Source: Anaerolineae bacterium (GTDB lineage Bacteria > Chloroflexota > Anaerolineae > Aggregatilineales > Phototrophicaceae). Taken from it: a stretch of DNA of 45,779 nucleotides. The DNA lies in the NCBI GenBank assembly GCA_022842885.1, contig JALHOR010000041.1, forward strand, positions 1 through 45,779. Direction: 5' to 3'. The position numbers and the translations under genes are program-made. The notes beneath the pieces are model-generated. The model was given only the letters and a program-made list of their open reading frames with translations, had not been told where the DNA came from and did not search any database. This document shows positions 34,313 through 42,073 of this stretch, piece after piece. Within the stretch, counting starts at the first letter, position 1, and each line of letters begins with the position of its first letter.

Positions 34313-34455
34313 GGTTGATATGACTCCTTAACGACTGACAGGACATAATCCCCGAATGTGGGGCATTGCTTTTACTATATCATGCAGACACTTTGAACGA
34401 TACAGTCCTTACTCGTTTTTCAGAGTTTTTACAGATATGTGTTGCAGAACTGCCA

Positions 34456-34686
34456 AATACAAAAAATGAACCACGAAGTCACGAAGGTCACGAAGAAAAG
34501 CGATTGAACCACAGAGGCACAGAGGGCGCAGAGGTTTCACGGAGAAAAATATCGAATCACGAAGAACACGAAGAAAAGCTATAATGATTCAACCGCAAAA
34601 GCGCAAAGGACGCGAAGAAAAGCAAAATGTCACCACAGAGGCACGGAGCGCACAGAGGTTTCACGGAGAAAAATATCGAACCACGA
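34456..34686. repeat. Large array of dispersed repeat modules
   Basis: Modules alternate: GAACCACGAAG (34469-34502), GAACCACAGAGG (34506-34549), GAATCACGAAG (34554-34580), GCAAAAGCGCAAAGG (34587-34623), CACCACAGAGG (34630-34672) and a final GAACCACGAAG (34678-34689). This is the longest run of the family here. With the two GC-rich palindromes that follow, it fills the 564-base gap between trxA and the TIR gene. Confidence 0.85.
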
Positions 34687-34706
34687 AGACCCAAACCCTT
34701 TCAAAA

Positions 34707-34782
34707 GGGGCGGACATACGGTGTAGCCGCCTAATCCGCCCCTACACCATCGCCCCGTAGGGGCGCACCTGCGTGTGCGCCC
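34707..34782. repeat. Two GC-rich palindromic repeats
   Basis: GGGGCGGA/TCCGCCCC (34707-34714, 34735-34742) and GGGCGCAC/GTGCGCCC (34761-34768, 34775-34782). They resemble the palindromes at 10826, 36750 and 40771. Confidence 0.65.
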
Positions 34783-34876
34783 AAAAACTTCAGAATCGCT
34801 TTTGCAAAATTCTAATTTTTTCGCCACAATAAGAAATACGATACAATCTTATTCTAAGCCCTGTTTGAGGATTTTT

Positions 34877-36535
34877 ATGGCGATGCAGATTATGGTTTCG
34901 TATGCGCGGCGCGTGGATACGAAATTTGTCTATGAGTTAGCCAATATCTTGCATAACACCCCCGGTTTTGCCGTTTGGATTGATCGCGCTCAGTTGGTGG
35001 GCGGAACAAATTGGTGGGCGGAAATTTGCGAAGCTGTTGAAAATGCCGATTGTGTGGTTGTCTTTTTGACGAAACGCTATTTAGAATCGATATATTGTCT
35101 TGAAGAACTGGATTATGCGCTGGCATTGAATAAGCCTGTTTTGCCATTAATGTTGGAGGAAGTCCCCTATCCTAAAAATATAAGTGAGAAGCAAATTCAA
35201 GATATTCGGGATTTATCGCTAGAGACAACCCTGCTGCGCTGTTCGCTGAGTTTTAACGCGATTCAGGGCGATATTTATGCTGGCAAATATCCCCAACCAA
35301 ATCCGCTGCCCCAACGCCCGCCTGTGCCGCAGCCGCCCGCGCCGCCCACGCGCAAGCCCGCCGATTTATTGGTAGCGGCATCCACCGCTTTGAATCAGGG
35401 CAATTTGGCAGAAGCGAAAAAACTTCTGAATGAAGTATTAACAGTGGATGCTGCCCGTTATGGCAAGCAGGCAAACATATTCTTGCAAGAGATTACCCAT
35501 GAAGAAGAACGGGCTGAAGAATATGAGGCGCTGGTAAATGCTTTACGAACTGCCATCACACCGATGGCAAAACGGGTTGCCAATGGCATAAAAGAAGCTT
35601 ACATCGAAAAATTTGGATTTGAGCCTGACCCGTTGGGGATTTTAGGTGACAACAATAATCCATTGCCACCAATAAACCCCACTTCTGCCCAAAAACCACC
35701 CGCACAAGCCCCCTCTCCGTCTTTTGGAGAGGGGGTTGGGGGTGAGGTCAAACCACCCGACCCCGACTATGTGACCCGCCTTCGTAATTTTAGCGGCAAA
35801 AAGAATGCTGATTGGCAGCCGTTCATCGGTGTCTTTAAAGACCTAAAAATCCCCGACATGGAATTTTGCCTTGTTCCCGGTGGCACATTCCAAATGGGTA
35901 GTGATGATGGGCATTACAAGGATGAACAACCTGTACATCCGCAAACAGTAAAACCATATTGGATTGCCCGTTATCCTGTGACGAATGCCCAATGGCGCTT
36001 GGCGGTAGCAGCAAAAGCCGTTGTCGAACCGCAAGACGACACCGCTTTGAAATGGTATAACGAGAAAACAATGGCAGATGCACCTGTTGTTGGAGTATCA
36101 TGGCTCGAAACGCAGAAATTTTGTGAATGGTTGGGCGTGCGCTTACCTACCGAACCCGAATGGGAATTTGCGGCACGCGGCGTAGATAATCTACGTTATC
36201 CTTGGAGCAACGATTGGAACGAAAATATCCCGGTTTGGAGCAAAACCAGCGGTGGCAAGCCAAGTGCTGTGACCAGCAAACCCGAAGGCAAATCGTGGGT
36301 AGGAGCGCAGCACCTCATTGGCAATGTGTGGGAGTGGTGCAGCAGTTTGTATCTACCATATCCATATGCTGCAAACAAGACAGAAATTAATAGTGATAAA
36401 ACAAATCGCCGCGTGCTGCGGGGTGGCTCGTGGTGGGACAACAGGACTGGGTTCCTGCGTGCCGCCTGTCGTGGCTGGTACTACCCTGACGACTTCAACA
36501 ATATCAGGGGCTTCCGTTGCGTGCGCTCTTACTAA
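34877..36535 (+). CDS. TIR-domain protein fused to an FGE-sulfatase/C-type-lectin-like domain
   Basis: A 552-residue protein. The N-terminal TIR domain (about 1-110) has an SxxCxxE motif S71-I-Y-C74-L-E-E77, whose Glu is the expected NADase residue. A helical segment (about 165-235) and a Pro-rich linker follow. The linker holds an in-frame palindromic repeat (residues 278-291, PSPSFGEGVGGEVK). The C-terminal FGE-sulfatase domain (about 327-552) has GGTFQMGS, YPVTNAQW, GVSWLETQKFCEW, RLPTEPEWEFAARG and LRGGSWWDN. FGE domains often form C-type-lectin-like folds; catalytic cysteines of true FGE were not traced. GAGG (34867-34870) is 6 bases before the ATG. TIR suggests abortive defence or signalling; the tail looks like a DGR variable region (see findings). 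Confidence 0.87.
   Translation: MAMQIMVSYARRVDTKFVYELANILHNTPGFAVWIDRAQLVGGTNWWAEICEAVENADCVVVFLTKRYLESIYCLEELDYALALNKPVLPLMLEEVPYPKNISEKQIQDIRDLSLETTLLRCSLSFNAIQGDIYAGKYPQPNPLPQRPPVPQPPAPPTRKPADLLVAASTALNQGNLAEAKKLLNEVLTVDAARYGKQANIFLQEITHEEERAEEYEALVNALRTAITPMAKRVANGIKEAYIEKFGFEPDPLGILGDNNNPLPPINPTSAQKPPAQAPSPSFGEGVGGEVKPPDPDYVTRLRNFSGKKNADWQPFIGVFKDLKIPDMEFCLVPGGTFQMGSDDGHYKDEQPVHPQTVKPYWIARYPVTNAQWRLAVAAKAVVEPQDDTALKWYNEKTMADAPVVGVSWLETQKFCEWLGVRLPTEPEWEFAARGVDNLRYPWSNDWNENIPVWSKTSGGKPSAVTSKPEGKSWVGAQHLIGNVWEWCSSLYLPYPYAANKTEINSDKTNRRVLRGGSWWDNRTGFLRAACRGWYYPDDFNNIRGFRCVRSY
35709..35749. repeat. CCTCACCCC palindromic repeat, copy 2, inside the TIR-FGE coding sequence
   Basis: CCCCCTCTCC (35709-35718) pairs with GGAGAGGGGG (35726-35735) and is followed by TTGGGGGTGAGG. 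It is in frame and adds about 14 residues to the linker of the protein. Confidence 0.8.
36430..36535 (+). other. Candidate DGR-type variable region at the 3' end of the TIR-FGE gene
   Basis: The last 32 codons (residues 521-552; the candidate tract starts near 36430) are C-ending at 13 of 15 codons for Asp, Asn, Tyr, Phe, Ile, Cys, while upstream parts of the same domain have about 13 of 42. The codons GAC, TTC, GGC, TAC, ATC are all reachable from AAC by changes at A only. The frame positions match the surface loop of C-type-lectin-like FGE domains that DGRs diversify. Template and reverse transcriptase were not seen in the window. Confidence 0.5.
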
Positions 36536-36590
36536 ATTAGTATATCTCTGATTTCTGTTTTCTGAAATGCTGTTTTCTGCGGGGGTGCAA

Positions 36591-36632
36591 CCTCACCCCC
36601 CAACCCCCTCTCCACTTCGTAGAGAGGGTGAG
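36591..36632. repeat. CCTCACCCC palindromic repeat, copy 3
   Basis: CCTCACCCCCCAACCCC, then CCCTCTC-cacttcgta-GAGAGGG and TGAG. It lies 55 bases past the TIR-FGE stop. Confidence 0.75.
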
Positions 36633-36749
36633 TCGCAAAATCTCTGCGCGGAGCGCGAATCGTATAAAATTTTCGAGATTATTATGAAAATTTGTATCCG
36701 CAAGTGGGAGCGCACGTAGACACTCCCCTACTACGATGGTTGTCTGTAA

Positions 36750-36771
36750 GGGCGGAGCTATGTCTCCGCCC
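36750..36771. repeat. GC-rich palindromic repeat
   Basis: GGGCGGAG (36750-36757) pairs with CTCCGCCC (36764-36771) around a 6-base loop. Confidence 0.6.
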
Positions 36772-36787
36772 GTTTGGGAGAATTTTT

Positions 36788-36945
36788 CTTCGTGTGCTTG
36801 CTGGTTCAAAATATCGGTTTATGTCGCCATCGGTTGAAAACGCGATGGCTAGGCGCAAATGGAAACCGATAAATCAGTTAGATTTTTTCTTTGCGTTCTT
36901 TGCGTCTCTGCGGTTCAAAAGATTTTCTCCGTGAAATCTCGATAC
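36788..36945. repeat. Dispersed modules with CATCGGTT/ACCGATAAATC segment
   Basis: Minus-strand modules (truncated CACACGAAG and CGCAGAGACGCAAAG/CACGGAGAAAA types) flank a CATCGGTT...AAACCGATAAATC segment (36829-36885) also found at 12085-12145. No gene is visible in the gap between the TIR-FGE gene and hrcA. Confidence 0.7.
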
Positions 36946-37045
36946 CTTAACCCAGACTTGCGCGTGCTTGTTTTATGATGTTAGAGTCTAGCATCAAAAT
37001 TTGCCGTATGAAATGAGCCAAGTGAATGGCATTGTATTGATGATA

Positions 37046-38143
37046 ATGGATGAACAATCGCTGTTGCCGGAATTAACGCGCCGCCAACAGGAAATTCTCG
37101 CGCTGATTATTCGGACGTATACTGAGTCCCCAGAACCGGTCAGTTCGCGTATGTTGGTCGAAAAACATAGCATGGATATTAGCACTGCCACCGTGCGGAA
37201 TGAGATGGTGCGGTTGGAAGAAATGGGCTATATTGCCGCGCCGCATACATCCGCTGGTCGTGTGCCGACGGTCTTGGGCTATCGCTATTTCGTGCGCGAA
37301 CTCATGAACCACAGCGCCGAACTGACGTTGGCAGAACGCCAGCATCTGGAACGCCGCTTTACCTCTTTACCCGTCGTTTTAGAACAATGGTTGCGCCAAT
37401 CGGCAATTTTGTTGGCGCGGACGGTGCAGCTTGCCTCGCTGATTACGCCACCCGTTGCGGATACACTGCGCTTTAAACATCTTGAACTCATTGCTATTCA
37501 GGGGCGTTTAACGCTGATGGTGCTGGTCTTGCAAGGCGGCACGGTGCATCAACGCATGTTGACCTTAGCCGACCCCATGCCCCAAGCGATCCTCAGCGAA
37601 ACCGCCATCCGCATCAATGGCTTGTGTGATAAATTGGCTGCCAATGAAATGCGAATCAGAAGTCACACGTTATCGTTGTTGGAACGCGAAGTGGTCGAAA
37701 TTGCTGCGGAAGTCATGGAACAAAATGATATGGTACAAACGCGCATTCTGTATCGAGAGGGCTTGAGCGAGATTATCCAAAGTTTCCCCGATAGTGAAGG
37801 CGCACAACAAGCCGTGCGTGTGTTTGAAGAACGGGCGTTTTTAGACATGATTTTGACCGAGTTATTGCATTCGACGGGCGAAGATGCCGTTCAAGTCGTT
37901 ATCGCAGGCGATGGGCGACGGTCGGAAGTGAATCGCCTGAGCATGGTCTTGAGTCCGTATGGCGTGCGTGGACAGATGAGTGGTACTTTGGGCGTGGTGG
38001 GTCCAACCAATATCAATTATGAACGAGCGATTAGTGCTGTGCGCTATATTTCCAGCGTCATGACCGATATGCTGGTCAACCTCTATACGGCGACATCGCC
38101 CACAGATGATGCCGATTTGCCGCCAACATCGGAAAACGATTAA
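37046..38143 (+). CDS. hrcA: Heat-shock repressor HrcA
   Basis: A 365-residue transcriptional repressor of heat-shock genes that binds CIRCE operators and is kept active by chaperones. The N-terminal winged helix domain is clear (LTRRQQEILALIIRTYTESPEPVSSRMLVEK, ATVRNEMVRLEEMGYIAAPHTSAGRVPT), followed by the GAF-like domain (SLITPPVADTLRFKHLELI) and the C-terminal dimerisation region (FLDMILTELLH, SMVLSPYGVRGQMSGTLGVVGPTNINYERA). The start is uncertain: ATGs at 37013, 37040 and 37046 are in frame, and none has a good ribosome site; 37046 best fits the family N-terminus. It heads the grpE-dnaK-dnaJ cluster. No full CIRCE (TTAGCACTC-N9-GAGTGCTAA) is visible upstream. Confidence 0.92.
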   Translation: MDEQSLLPELTRRQQEILALIIRTYTESPEPVSSRMLVEKHSMDISTATVRNEMVRLEEMGYIAAPHTSAGRVPTVLGYRYFVRELMNHSAELTLAERQHLERRFTSLPVVLEQWLRQSAILLARTVQLASLITPPVADTLRFKHLELIAIQGRLTLMVLVLQGGTVHQRMLTLADPMPQAILSETAIRINGLCDKLAANEMRIRSHTLSLLEREVVEIAAEVMEQNDMVQTRILYREGLSEIIQSFPDSEGAQQAVRVFEERAFLDMILTELLHSTGEDAVQVVIAGDGRRSEVNRLSMVLSPYGVRGQMSGTLGVVGPTNINYERAISAVRYISSVMTDMLVNLYTATSPTDDADLPPTSEND

Positions 38144-38257
38144 CGTTTCCGAAATGAGGCGCGGCGCTAATACATTTCATAGATTTATCCGTTACACTTG
38201 TGGCGTTAAACCGTAATGATCTCACGGCTCATTTATCATGCGAGGAGACTGTGCCGC

Positions 38258-38830
38258 ATGAATGACGATATAAAGACGGACTCCACCCCCCAAAACGGGG
38301 ATGGCATATTGGAACAGGAACAACCTGAAGTGACGACACCCACCGATAACACCACCACCGCACCAGAAACCGATTGGGCTACCCAATTGGAGGCGCTCAA
38401 ACAAGAGGCACAAACCAACCTAGAAGGTTGGCAGCGAGCGCGGGCAGATTTTACCAATTATAAGAAACGCATGGAACGCGAACTGAGTGATTCGCGGGAA
38501 AAAACAGCGTTGGATACCTTGGTGAAAATGCTGCCCATTGTGGATGATTTTGAACGCGCTGTTCAGAATATGCCCGCCGATTTAAGCCAGCACCCCTGGG
38601 TGAGTGGCACGGCGCTCATCCTCAAAAAGTTTGAAAAACTCTTGGATGAATATCAGGTGACAACGATTGACCCAGTAGGGCAGCCGTTTGACCCGCACCA
38701 GCATGAAGCCGTTGGCATGGATGACCCGGTAGATGGCATCGCCAGCGGGCATATCACTGTCACACTGCAAAAAGGTTATATCTGCGGGGAGCGCGTGCTG
38801 CGCCCGGCACTGGTGCGCGTCGCCAGCTAA
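38258..38830 (+). CDS. grpE: Nucleotide exchange factor GrpE
   Basis: A 190-residue cochaperone that speeds ADP release from DnaK. An acidic disordered N-terminus (about 1-50) leads to the long coiled helix (LKQEAQTNLEGWQRARADFTNYKKRMERE) and the C-terminal beta-wing with FDPHQHEAVGMD and GYICGERVLRPALVRV. GAGGAG (38242-38247) is 10 bases before the ATG at 38258; an ORF start further upstream (38216) lacks support. It is in the hrcA-grpE-dnaK-dnaJ order. Confidence 0.95.
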   Translation: MNDDIKTDSTPQNGDGILEQEQPEVTTPTDNTTTAPETDWATQLEALKQEAQTNLEGWQRARADFTNYKKRMERELSDSREKTALDTLVKMLPIVDDFERAVQNMPADLSQHPWVSGTALILKKFEKLLDEYQVTTIDPVGQPFDPHQHEAVGMDDPVDGIASGHITVTLQKGYICGERVLRPALVRVAS

Positions 38831-38872
38831 TGTATTGATTTCTCACAATTATCGTAGGAGAACACAGCACTT

Positions 38873-40744
38873 ATGGGACGTATTATTGGAATTGACTTGG
38901 GGACGACAAACTCCGTCGTAGCGTTTTTTGAAGGCGGGCAGCCCACCGTTATCCCCTCTTCGGAAGGCAATAATCTTATTCCGTCGGTGGTAGCGATGAA
39001 AGGCAGTGAACGCCTGATTGGCAAAGTTGCCCGGAATCAGTCGGTGGTCAACCCGGAAAACACTGTTTTTTCCGTCAAACGCTTCATGGGGCGCAAATTT
39101 ACTGACCCCCAAGTGCAGGATGCCATCAAGCGCGTCCCGTATCATGTGACTGCTGCCCCGAATGGTGATGTGCGTGTGATGATGGCAGGGCGCGAATACA
39201 GCCCGCCGGAAGTCAGCGCCATGATTTTGCAAAAAATTAAGGCAGATGCCGAAGCCTTTTTGGGTGATAAAGTTGACCAAGCCGTGATTACCGTTCCGGC
39301 GTATTTTAACGATACCCAACGCAATGCCACCAAAGACGCGGGCAAAATCGCGGGTTTGGAAGTGCTGCGTATCATCAATGAACCGACCGCTTCAGCATTG
39401 GCGTATGGCTTGGGTGAACGCAAAGATGGCATTGTGGCGGTGTATGACCTGGGTGGCGGTACGTTTGACATCACCATCTTGGAAATTGCTGAAGGTGTGT
39501 TTGAAGTCAAAAGCACCAATGGCGATACCTATCTGGGCGGCGATAACTTTGATGACCGCATCATTGATTGGCTGGCAGAAGCCTTCCAGAAAGAAAACGG
39601 CATTGACCTCCGCAAAGACCGGCAAGCATTGCAGCGCCTAAAAGAAGCTGCCGAAAAAGCCAAAATTGAACTTTCCAGCACGCAAAGCTCGGACATCAAT
39701 TTGCCGTTTATCACTGCCGATGCCAGTGGTCCCAAGCATCTGAATATTACGTTGTCGCGTGCCAAGCTGGAACAACTGGTAGATGATTTGATTCAAAAAT
39801 CTATCAAGCCGTGCGAACAGGCGCTCAAAGATGCCAAAGTAGACAAGAACGAAATTGATGCCGTACTGCTCGTCGGCGGTATGACGCGGATGCCGTCTAT
39901 TCAGGAAGCCGTCAAAGCCTTCTTCGGCAAAGAACCGACCAAAGGCGTGAACCCGGATGAAGTCGTGGCATTGGGCGCGGCAGTCCAAGCGGGTGTTCTC
40001 GGTGGCGATTTCAAAGATATTTTGCTGCTGGATGTGACCCCGCTGACGTTGAGCGTGGAAACATTGGGTGGTGTTGCAACACCGATTATTGAACGCAACA
40101 CGACGATACCGATTCACAAGAGCCAAGTGTTTTCGACAGCCGCCGATAGCCAAACGCAAGTCGAAATTCATGTGGTGCAAGGTGAACGCCCGATGGCACA
40201 AGATAACAAAAGTTTGGGCAAATTCATTCTGGATGGCATTCCGCCGGCACCGCGTGGTGTTCCGCAAGTCGAAGTGACATTTGATATTGATGCGAATGGT
40301 ATTTTGAACGTGAGCGCCAAAGACAAAGCCACCAGCCGCGAACAGAAAATCACGATTACAGCGGGCAGCGGTTTATCCGATTCCGAAATTGACCGCATGG
40401 TGAAAGAAGCGGAAAAATTCGCTACGGAAGATGCCAAACGCAAAGAATCGGTCGAAGTCAAAAATCAAGCGGATACGGCTGTTTTTAACACCGAAAAATT
40501 CCTGCGTGATTACAGCGATAAACTCCCCGAAGATGCCAAGAAAACGGCGCAAGAACGTATCGAAGCGGTGAATCGGGTGAAAGATGACGAGGATATTGCT
40601 GCCATCAAACAAGCGACAGAAGCGTTAGTCCAGCATCTGCAAACGTTAGGGGGGCAGTTATACGAACAGCCTGCCGCAGGTGGCGCAGCGCCCAACCAAA
40701 ACCCGAATGAAGATGTCGTAGACGCGGAATTTACCGAAACGTAA
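38873..40744 (+). CDS. dnaK: Chaperone DnaK (Hsp70)
   Basis: A 623-residue ATP-dependent chaperone. The ATPase domain (about 1-385) carries [26 protein letters not shown] and [11 protein letters not shown]. The substrate-binding domain (from [16 protein letters not shown]) and lid follow, ending [10 protein letters not shown]. Length and all signatures are normal for bacterial DnaK. It follows grpE after 42 bases, with TAGGAG (38854-38859) before the ATG. A gap of 120 bases separates it from dnaJ, with a palindromic repeat that may end or weaken transcription. Confidence 0.97.
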   Translation: MGRIIGIDLGTTNSVVAFFEGGQPTVIPSSEGNNLIPSVVAMKGSERLIGKVARNQSVVNPENTVFSVKRFMGRKFTDPQVQDAIKRVPYHVTAAPNGDVRVMMAGREYSPPEVSAMILQKIKADAEAFLGDKVDQAVITVPAYFNDTQRNATKDAGKIAGLEVLRIINEPTASALAYGLGERKDGIVAVYDLGGGTFDITILEIAEGVFEVKSTNGDTYLGGDNFDDRIIDWLAEAFQKENGIDLRKDRQALQRLKEAAEKAKIELSSTQSSDINLPFITADASGPKHLNITLSRAKLEQLVDDLIQKSIKPCEQALKDAKVDKNEIDAVLLVGGMTRMPSIQEAVKAFFGKEPTKGVNPDEVVALGAAVQAGVLGGDFKDILLLDVTPLTLSVETLGGVATPIIERNTTIPIHKSQVFSTAADSQTQVEIHVVQGERPMAQDNKSLGKFILDGIPPAPRGVPQVEVTFDIDANGILNVSAKDKATSREQKITITAGSGLSDSEIDRMVKEAEKFATEDAKRKESVEVKNQADTAVFNTEKFLRDYSDKLPEDAKKTAQERIEAVNRVKDDEDIAAIKQATEALVQHLQTLGGQLYEQPAAGGAAPNQNPNEDVVDAEFTET

Positions 40745-40770
40745 ATCGGCAGCGAAACTTAAATGTTGCG

Positions 40771-40790
40771 GGGCGCGATACGTCGCGCCC
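40771..40790 (+). repeat. Palindrome between dnaK and dnaJ (REP-like, possible attenuating terminator)
   Basis: GGGCGCG (40771-40777) pairs with CGCGCCC (40784-40790), followed by TATTCTGTTTT. It resembles the GGCGCGA palindromes elsewhere in the window. It could lower dnaJ relative to dnaK transcript or protect the 3' end. Confidence 0.6.
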
Positions 40791-40864
40791 TATTCTGTTT
40801 TACAATAATATTCATACCAAGACTCACAATTTTTAATTTAGCATAGCGAGCGTGGGCACCAACT

Positions 40865-42022
40865 ATGGCAGGGGATTACTACGAAATTCTGGGCGTCGCC
40901 CGCACGGCGAATAAAGAAGAAATCAAAAAAGCCTTCCGTACCTTGGCACGGAAATATCACCCGGATGTCAATAAAGAACCGGATGCCGCTGATAAATTCA
41001 AAGAAATTAACGAAGCCTACGAGATTCTCGCAGACGATAACAAACGCGCTCGTTATGACCGTTTTGGCGCGGCTGGCGTTCAGGGGGCAGCCGGAGGGTA
41101 TCCGGGTGGCGGCTTCACGGCGACGGATTTCGCGGATATTTTCGATGATTTCTTCAGCAGTTTCGCGGGTGGGCGCACGGGCGCGACCCGGCGCGGGTCA
41201 CGCGCTGGTGGCGATCTGCGTGTAGATGTGACGATTGATTTTGTCGAATCAGCGTTTGGCGTTGATAAAGAACTCGAATTTCAACGCTTGGAAATGTGCG
41301 ATGTGTGTCATGGCAACGGTGCAGAAGCGGGTTCATCGCCCACTACTTGCCCAGAATGCAATGGCGCGGGACAAGTGCGGCGCATGTCACAAACGTGGGT
41401 CGGTTCAGTTGTACGGATTACGGATTGTCCGCGCTGCGGTGGACGTGGCAGCATCGTCGCTAATCCGTGTCGCAACTGTGATGGCAGTGGTCGCCGCCGC
41501 AAAAAAGCCACGCTCAATGTCAAAATTCCGGCAGGCGTGAGCGATGGGTTACGCATCCAACTGCGCGGTGAAGGCGATGCCGGCGAACTAGGCGCACCTT
41601 CCGGCGATGTGTATGTGATGGTGCATGTGAATGACCATGAATTTTTCAAGCGGCGCGATAGCGATGTGATTCTCGATTGGAGTATCAACGTCGCGCAAGC
41701 TGCGCTAGGCGACAAAATTGATGTGCCAACGATTGATGGCGATATGGAATTGATTGTGCCACCCGGCACCCAAACAGGTAAAGTATTCCGATTGCGTGGT
41801 AAAGGGGTGCCGCGTTTGCGCTCAGATGGCAGTAATTCCGGGCGGGGCGACCAACTGGTATATATTCAGGTGGCTGTTCCGACCAAACTGAGCGATAAAC
41901 AACGCCGCCTGTTTGAAGAATTGGCAGAAAGTTTTGGCAAGGATATTCAGCCGCAAAACAATGGGCGCGGTTTCTTTGAGCGCGTGATGGATTTCATCAA
42001 TGGCGGCGGCGACCCCCAATAA
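40865..42022 (+). CDS. dnaJ: Chaperone DnaJ (Hsp40)
   Basis: A 385-residue type I DnaJ that delivers substrates to DnaK and stimulates its ATPase. J domain (about 1-70) with HPD in KYHPDVNK; Gly/Phe-rich linker ([16 protein letters not shown]); zinc-binding domain with four CxxCxGxG units ([32 protein letters not shown]); then the C-terminal substrate-binding domains. All four zinc repeats are intact. The ATG has no strong ribosome site. It ends 19 bases before a shared terminator. Confidence 0.97.
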   Translation: MAGDYYEILGVARTANKEEIKKAFRTLARKYHPDVNKEPDAADKFKEINEAYEILADDNKRARYDRFGAAGVQGAAGGYPGGGFTATDFADIFDDFFSSFAGGRTGATRRGSRAGGDLRVDVTIDFVESAFGVDKELEFQRLEMCDVCHGNGAEAGSSPTTCPECNGAGQVRRMSQTWVGSVVRITDCPRCGGRGSIVANPCRNCDGSGRRRKKATLNVKIPAGVSDGLRIQLRGEGDAGELGAPSGDVYVMVHVNDHEFFKRRDSDVILDWSINVAQAALGDKIDVPTIDGDMELIVPPGTQTGKVFRLRGKGVPRLRSDGSNSGRGDQLVYIQVAVPTKLSDKQRRLFEELAESFGKDIQPQNNGRGFFERVMDFINGGGDPQ

Positions 42023-42041
42023 TTTTCCTAGAACCGAATGC

Positions 42042-42069
42042 AAAACGCCCCATGTTGCGGGGCGTTTTT
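42042..42069. terminator. Bidirectional terminator between dnaJ and the histidine kinase gene
   Basis: AAAACGCCCC (42042-42051) pairs exactly with GGGGCGTTTT (42059-42068) around ATGTTGC. A-run and T-run flank the stem on both sides, so it works in both directions for the two convergent genes. Confidence 0.9.
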
Positions 42070-42073
42070 GTTT

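Noticed and set aside
34366..34584. Small ORF reading NHEEHEE-like residues
   Set aside because: It is a translation of repeat modules, without a ribosome site or conserved domain.
34456..34686. Regularly spaced repeats that could suggest a CRISPR array
   Set aside because: The units are variable, 9-45 bases, with no constant repeat and no spacers of equal length, and no cas genes.
36536..37045. DGR template repeat or reverse transcriptase close to the candidate variable region
   Set aside because: No copy of the TIR-FGE tail and no reverse-transcriptase ORF were found in this gap or in the rest of the window; the element, if real, is elsewhere.
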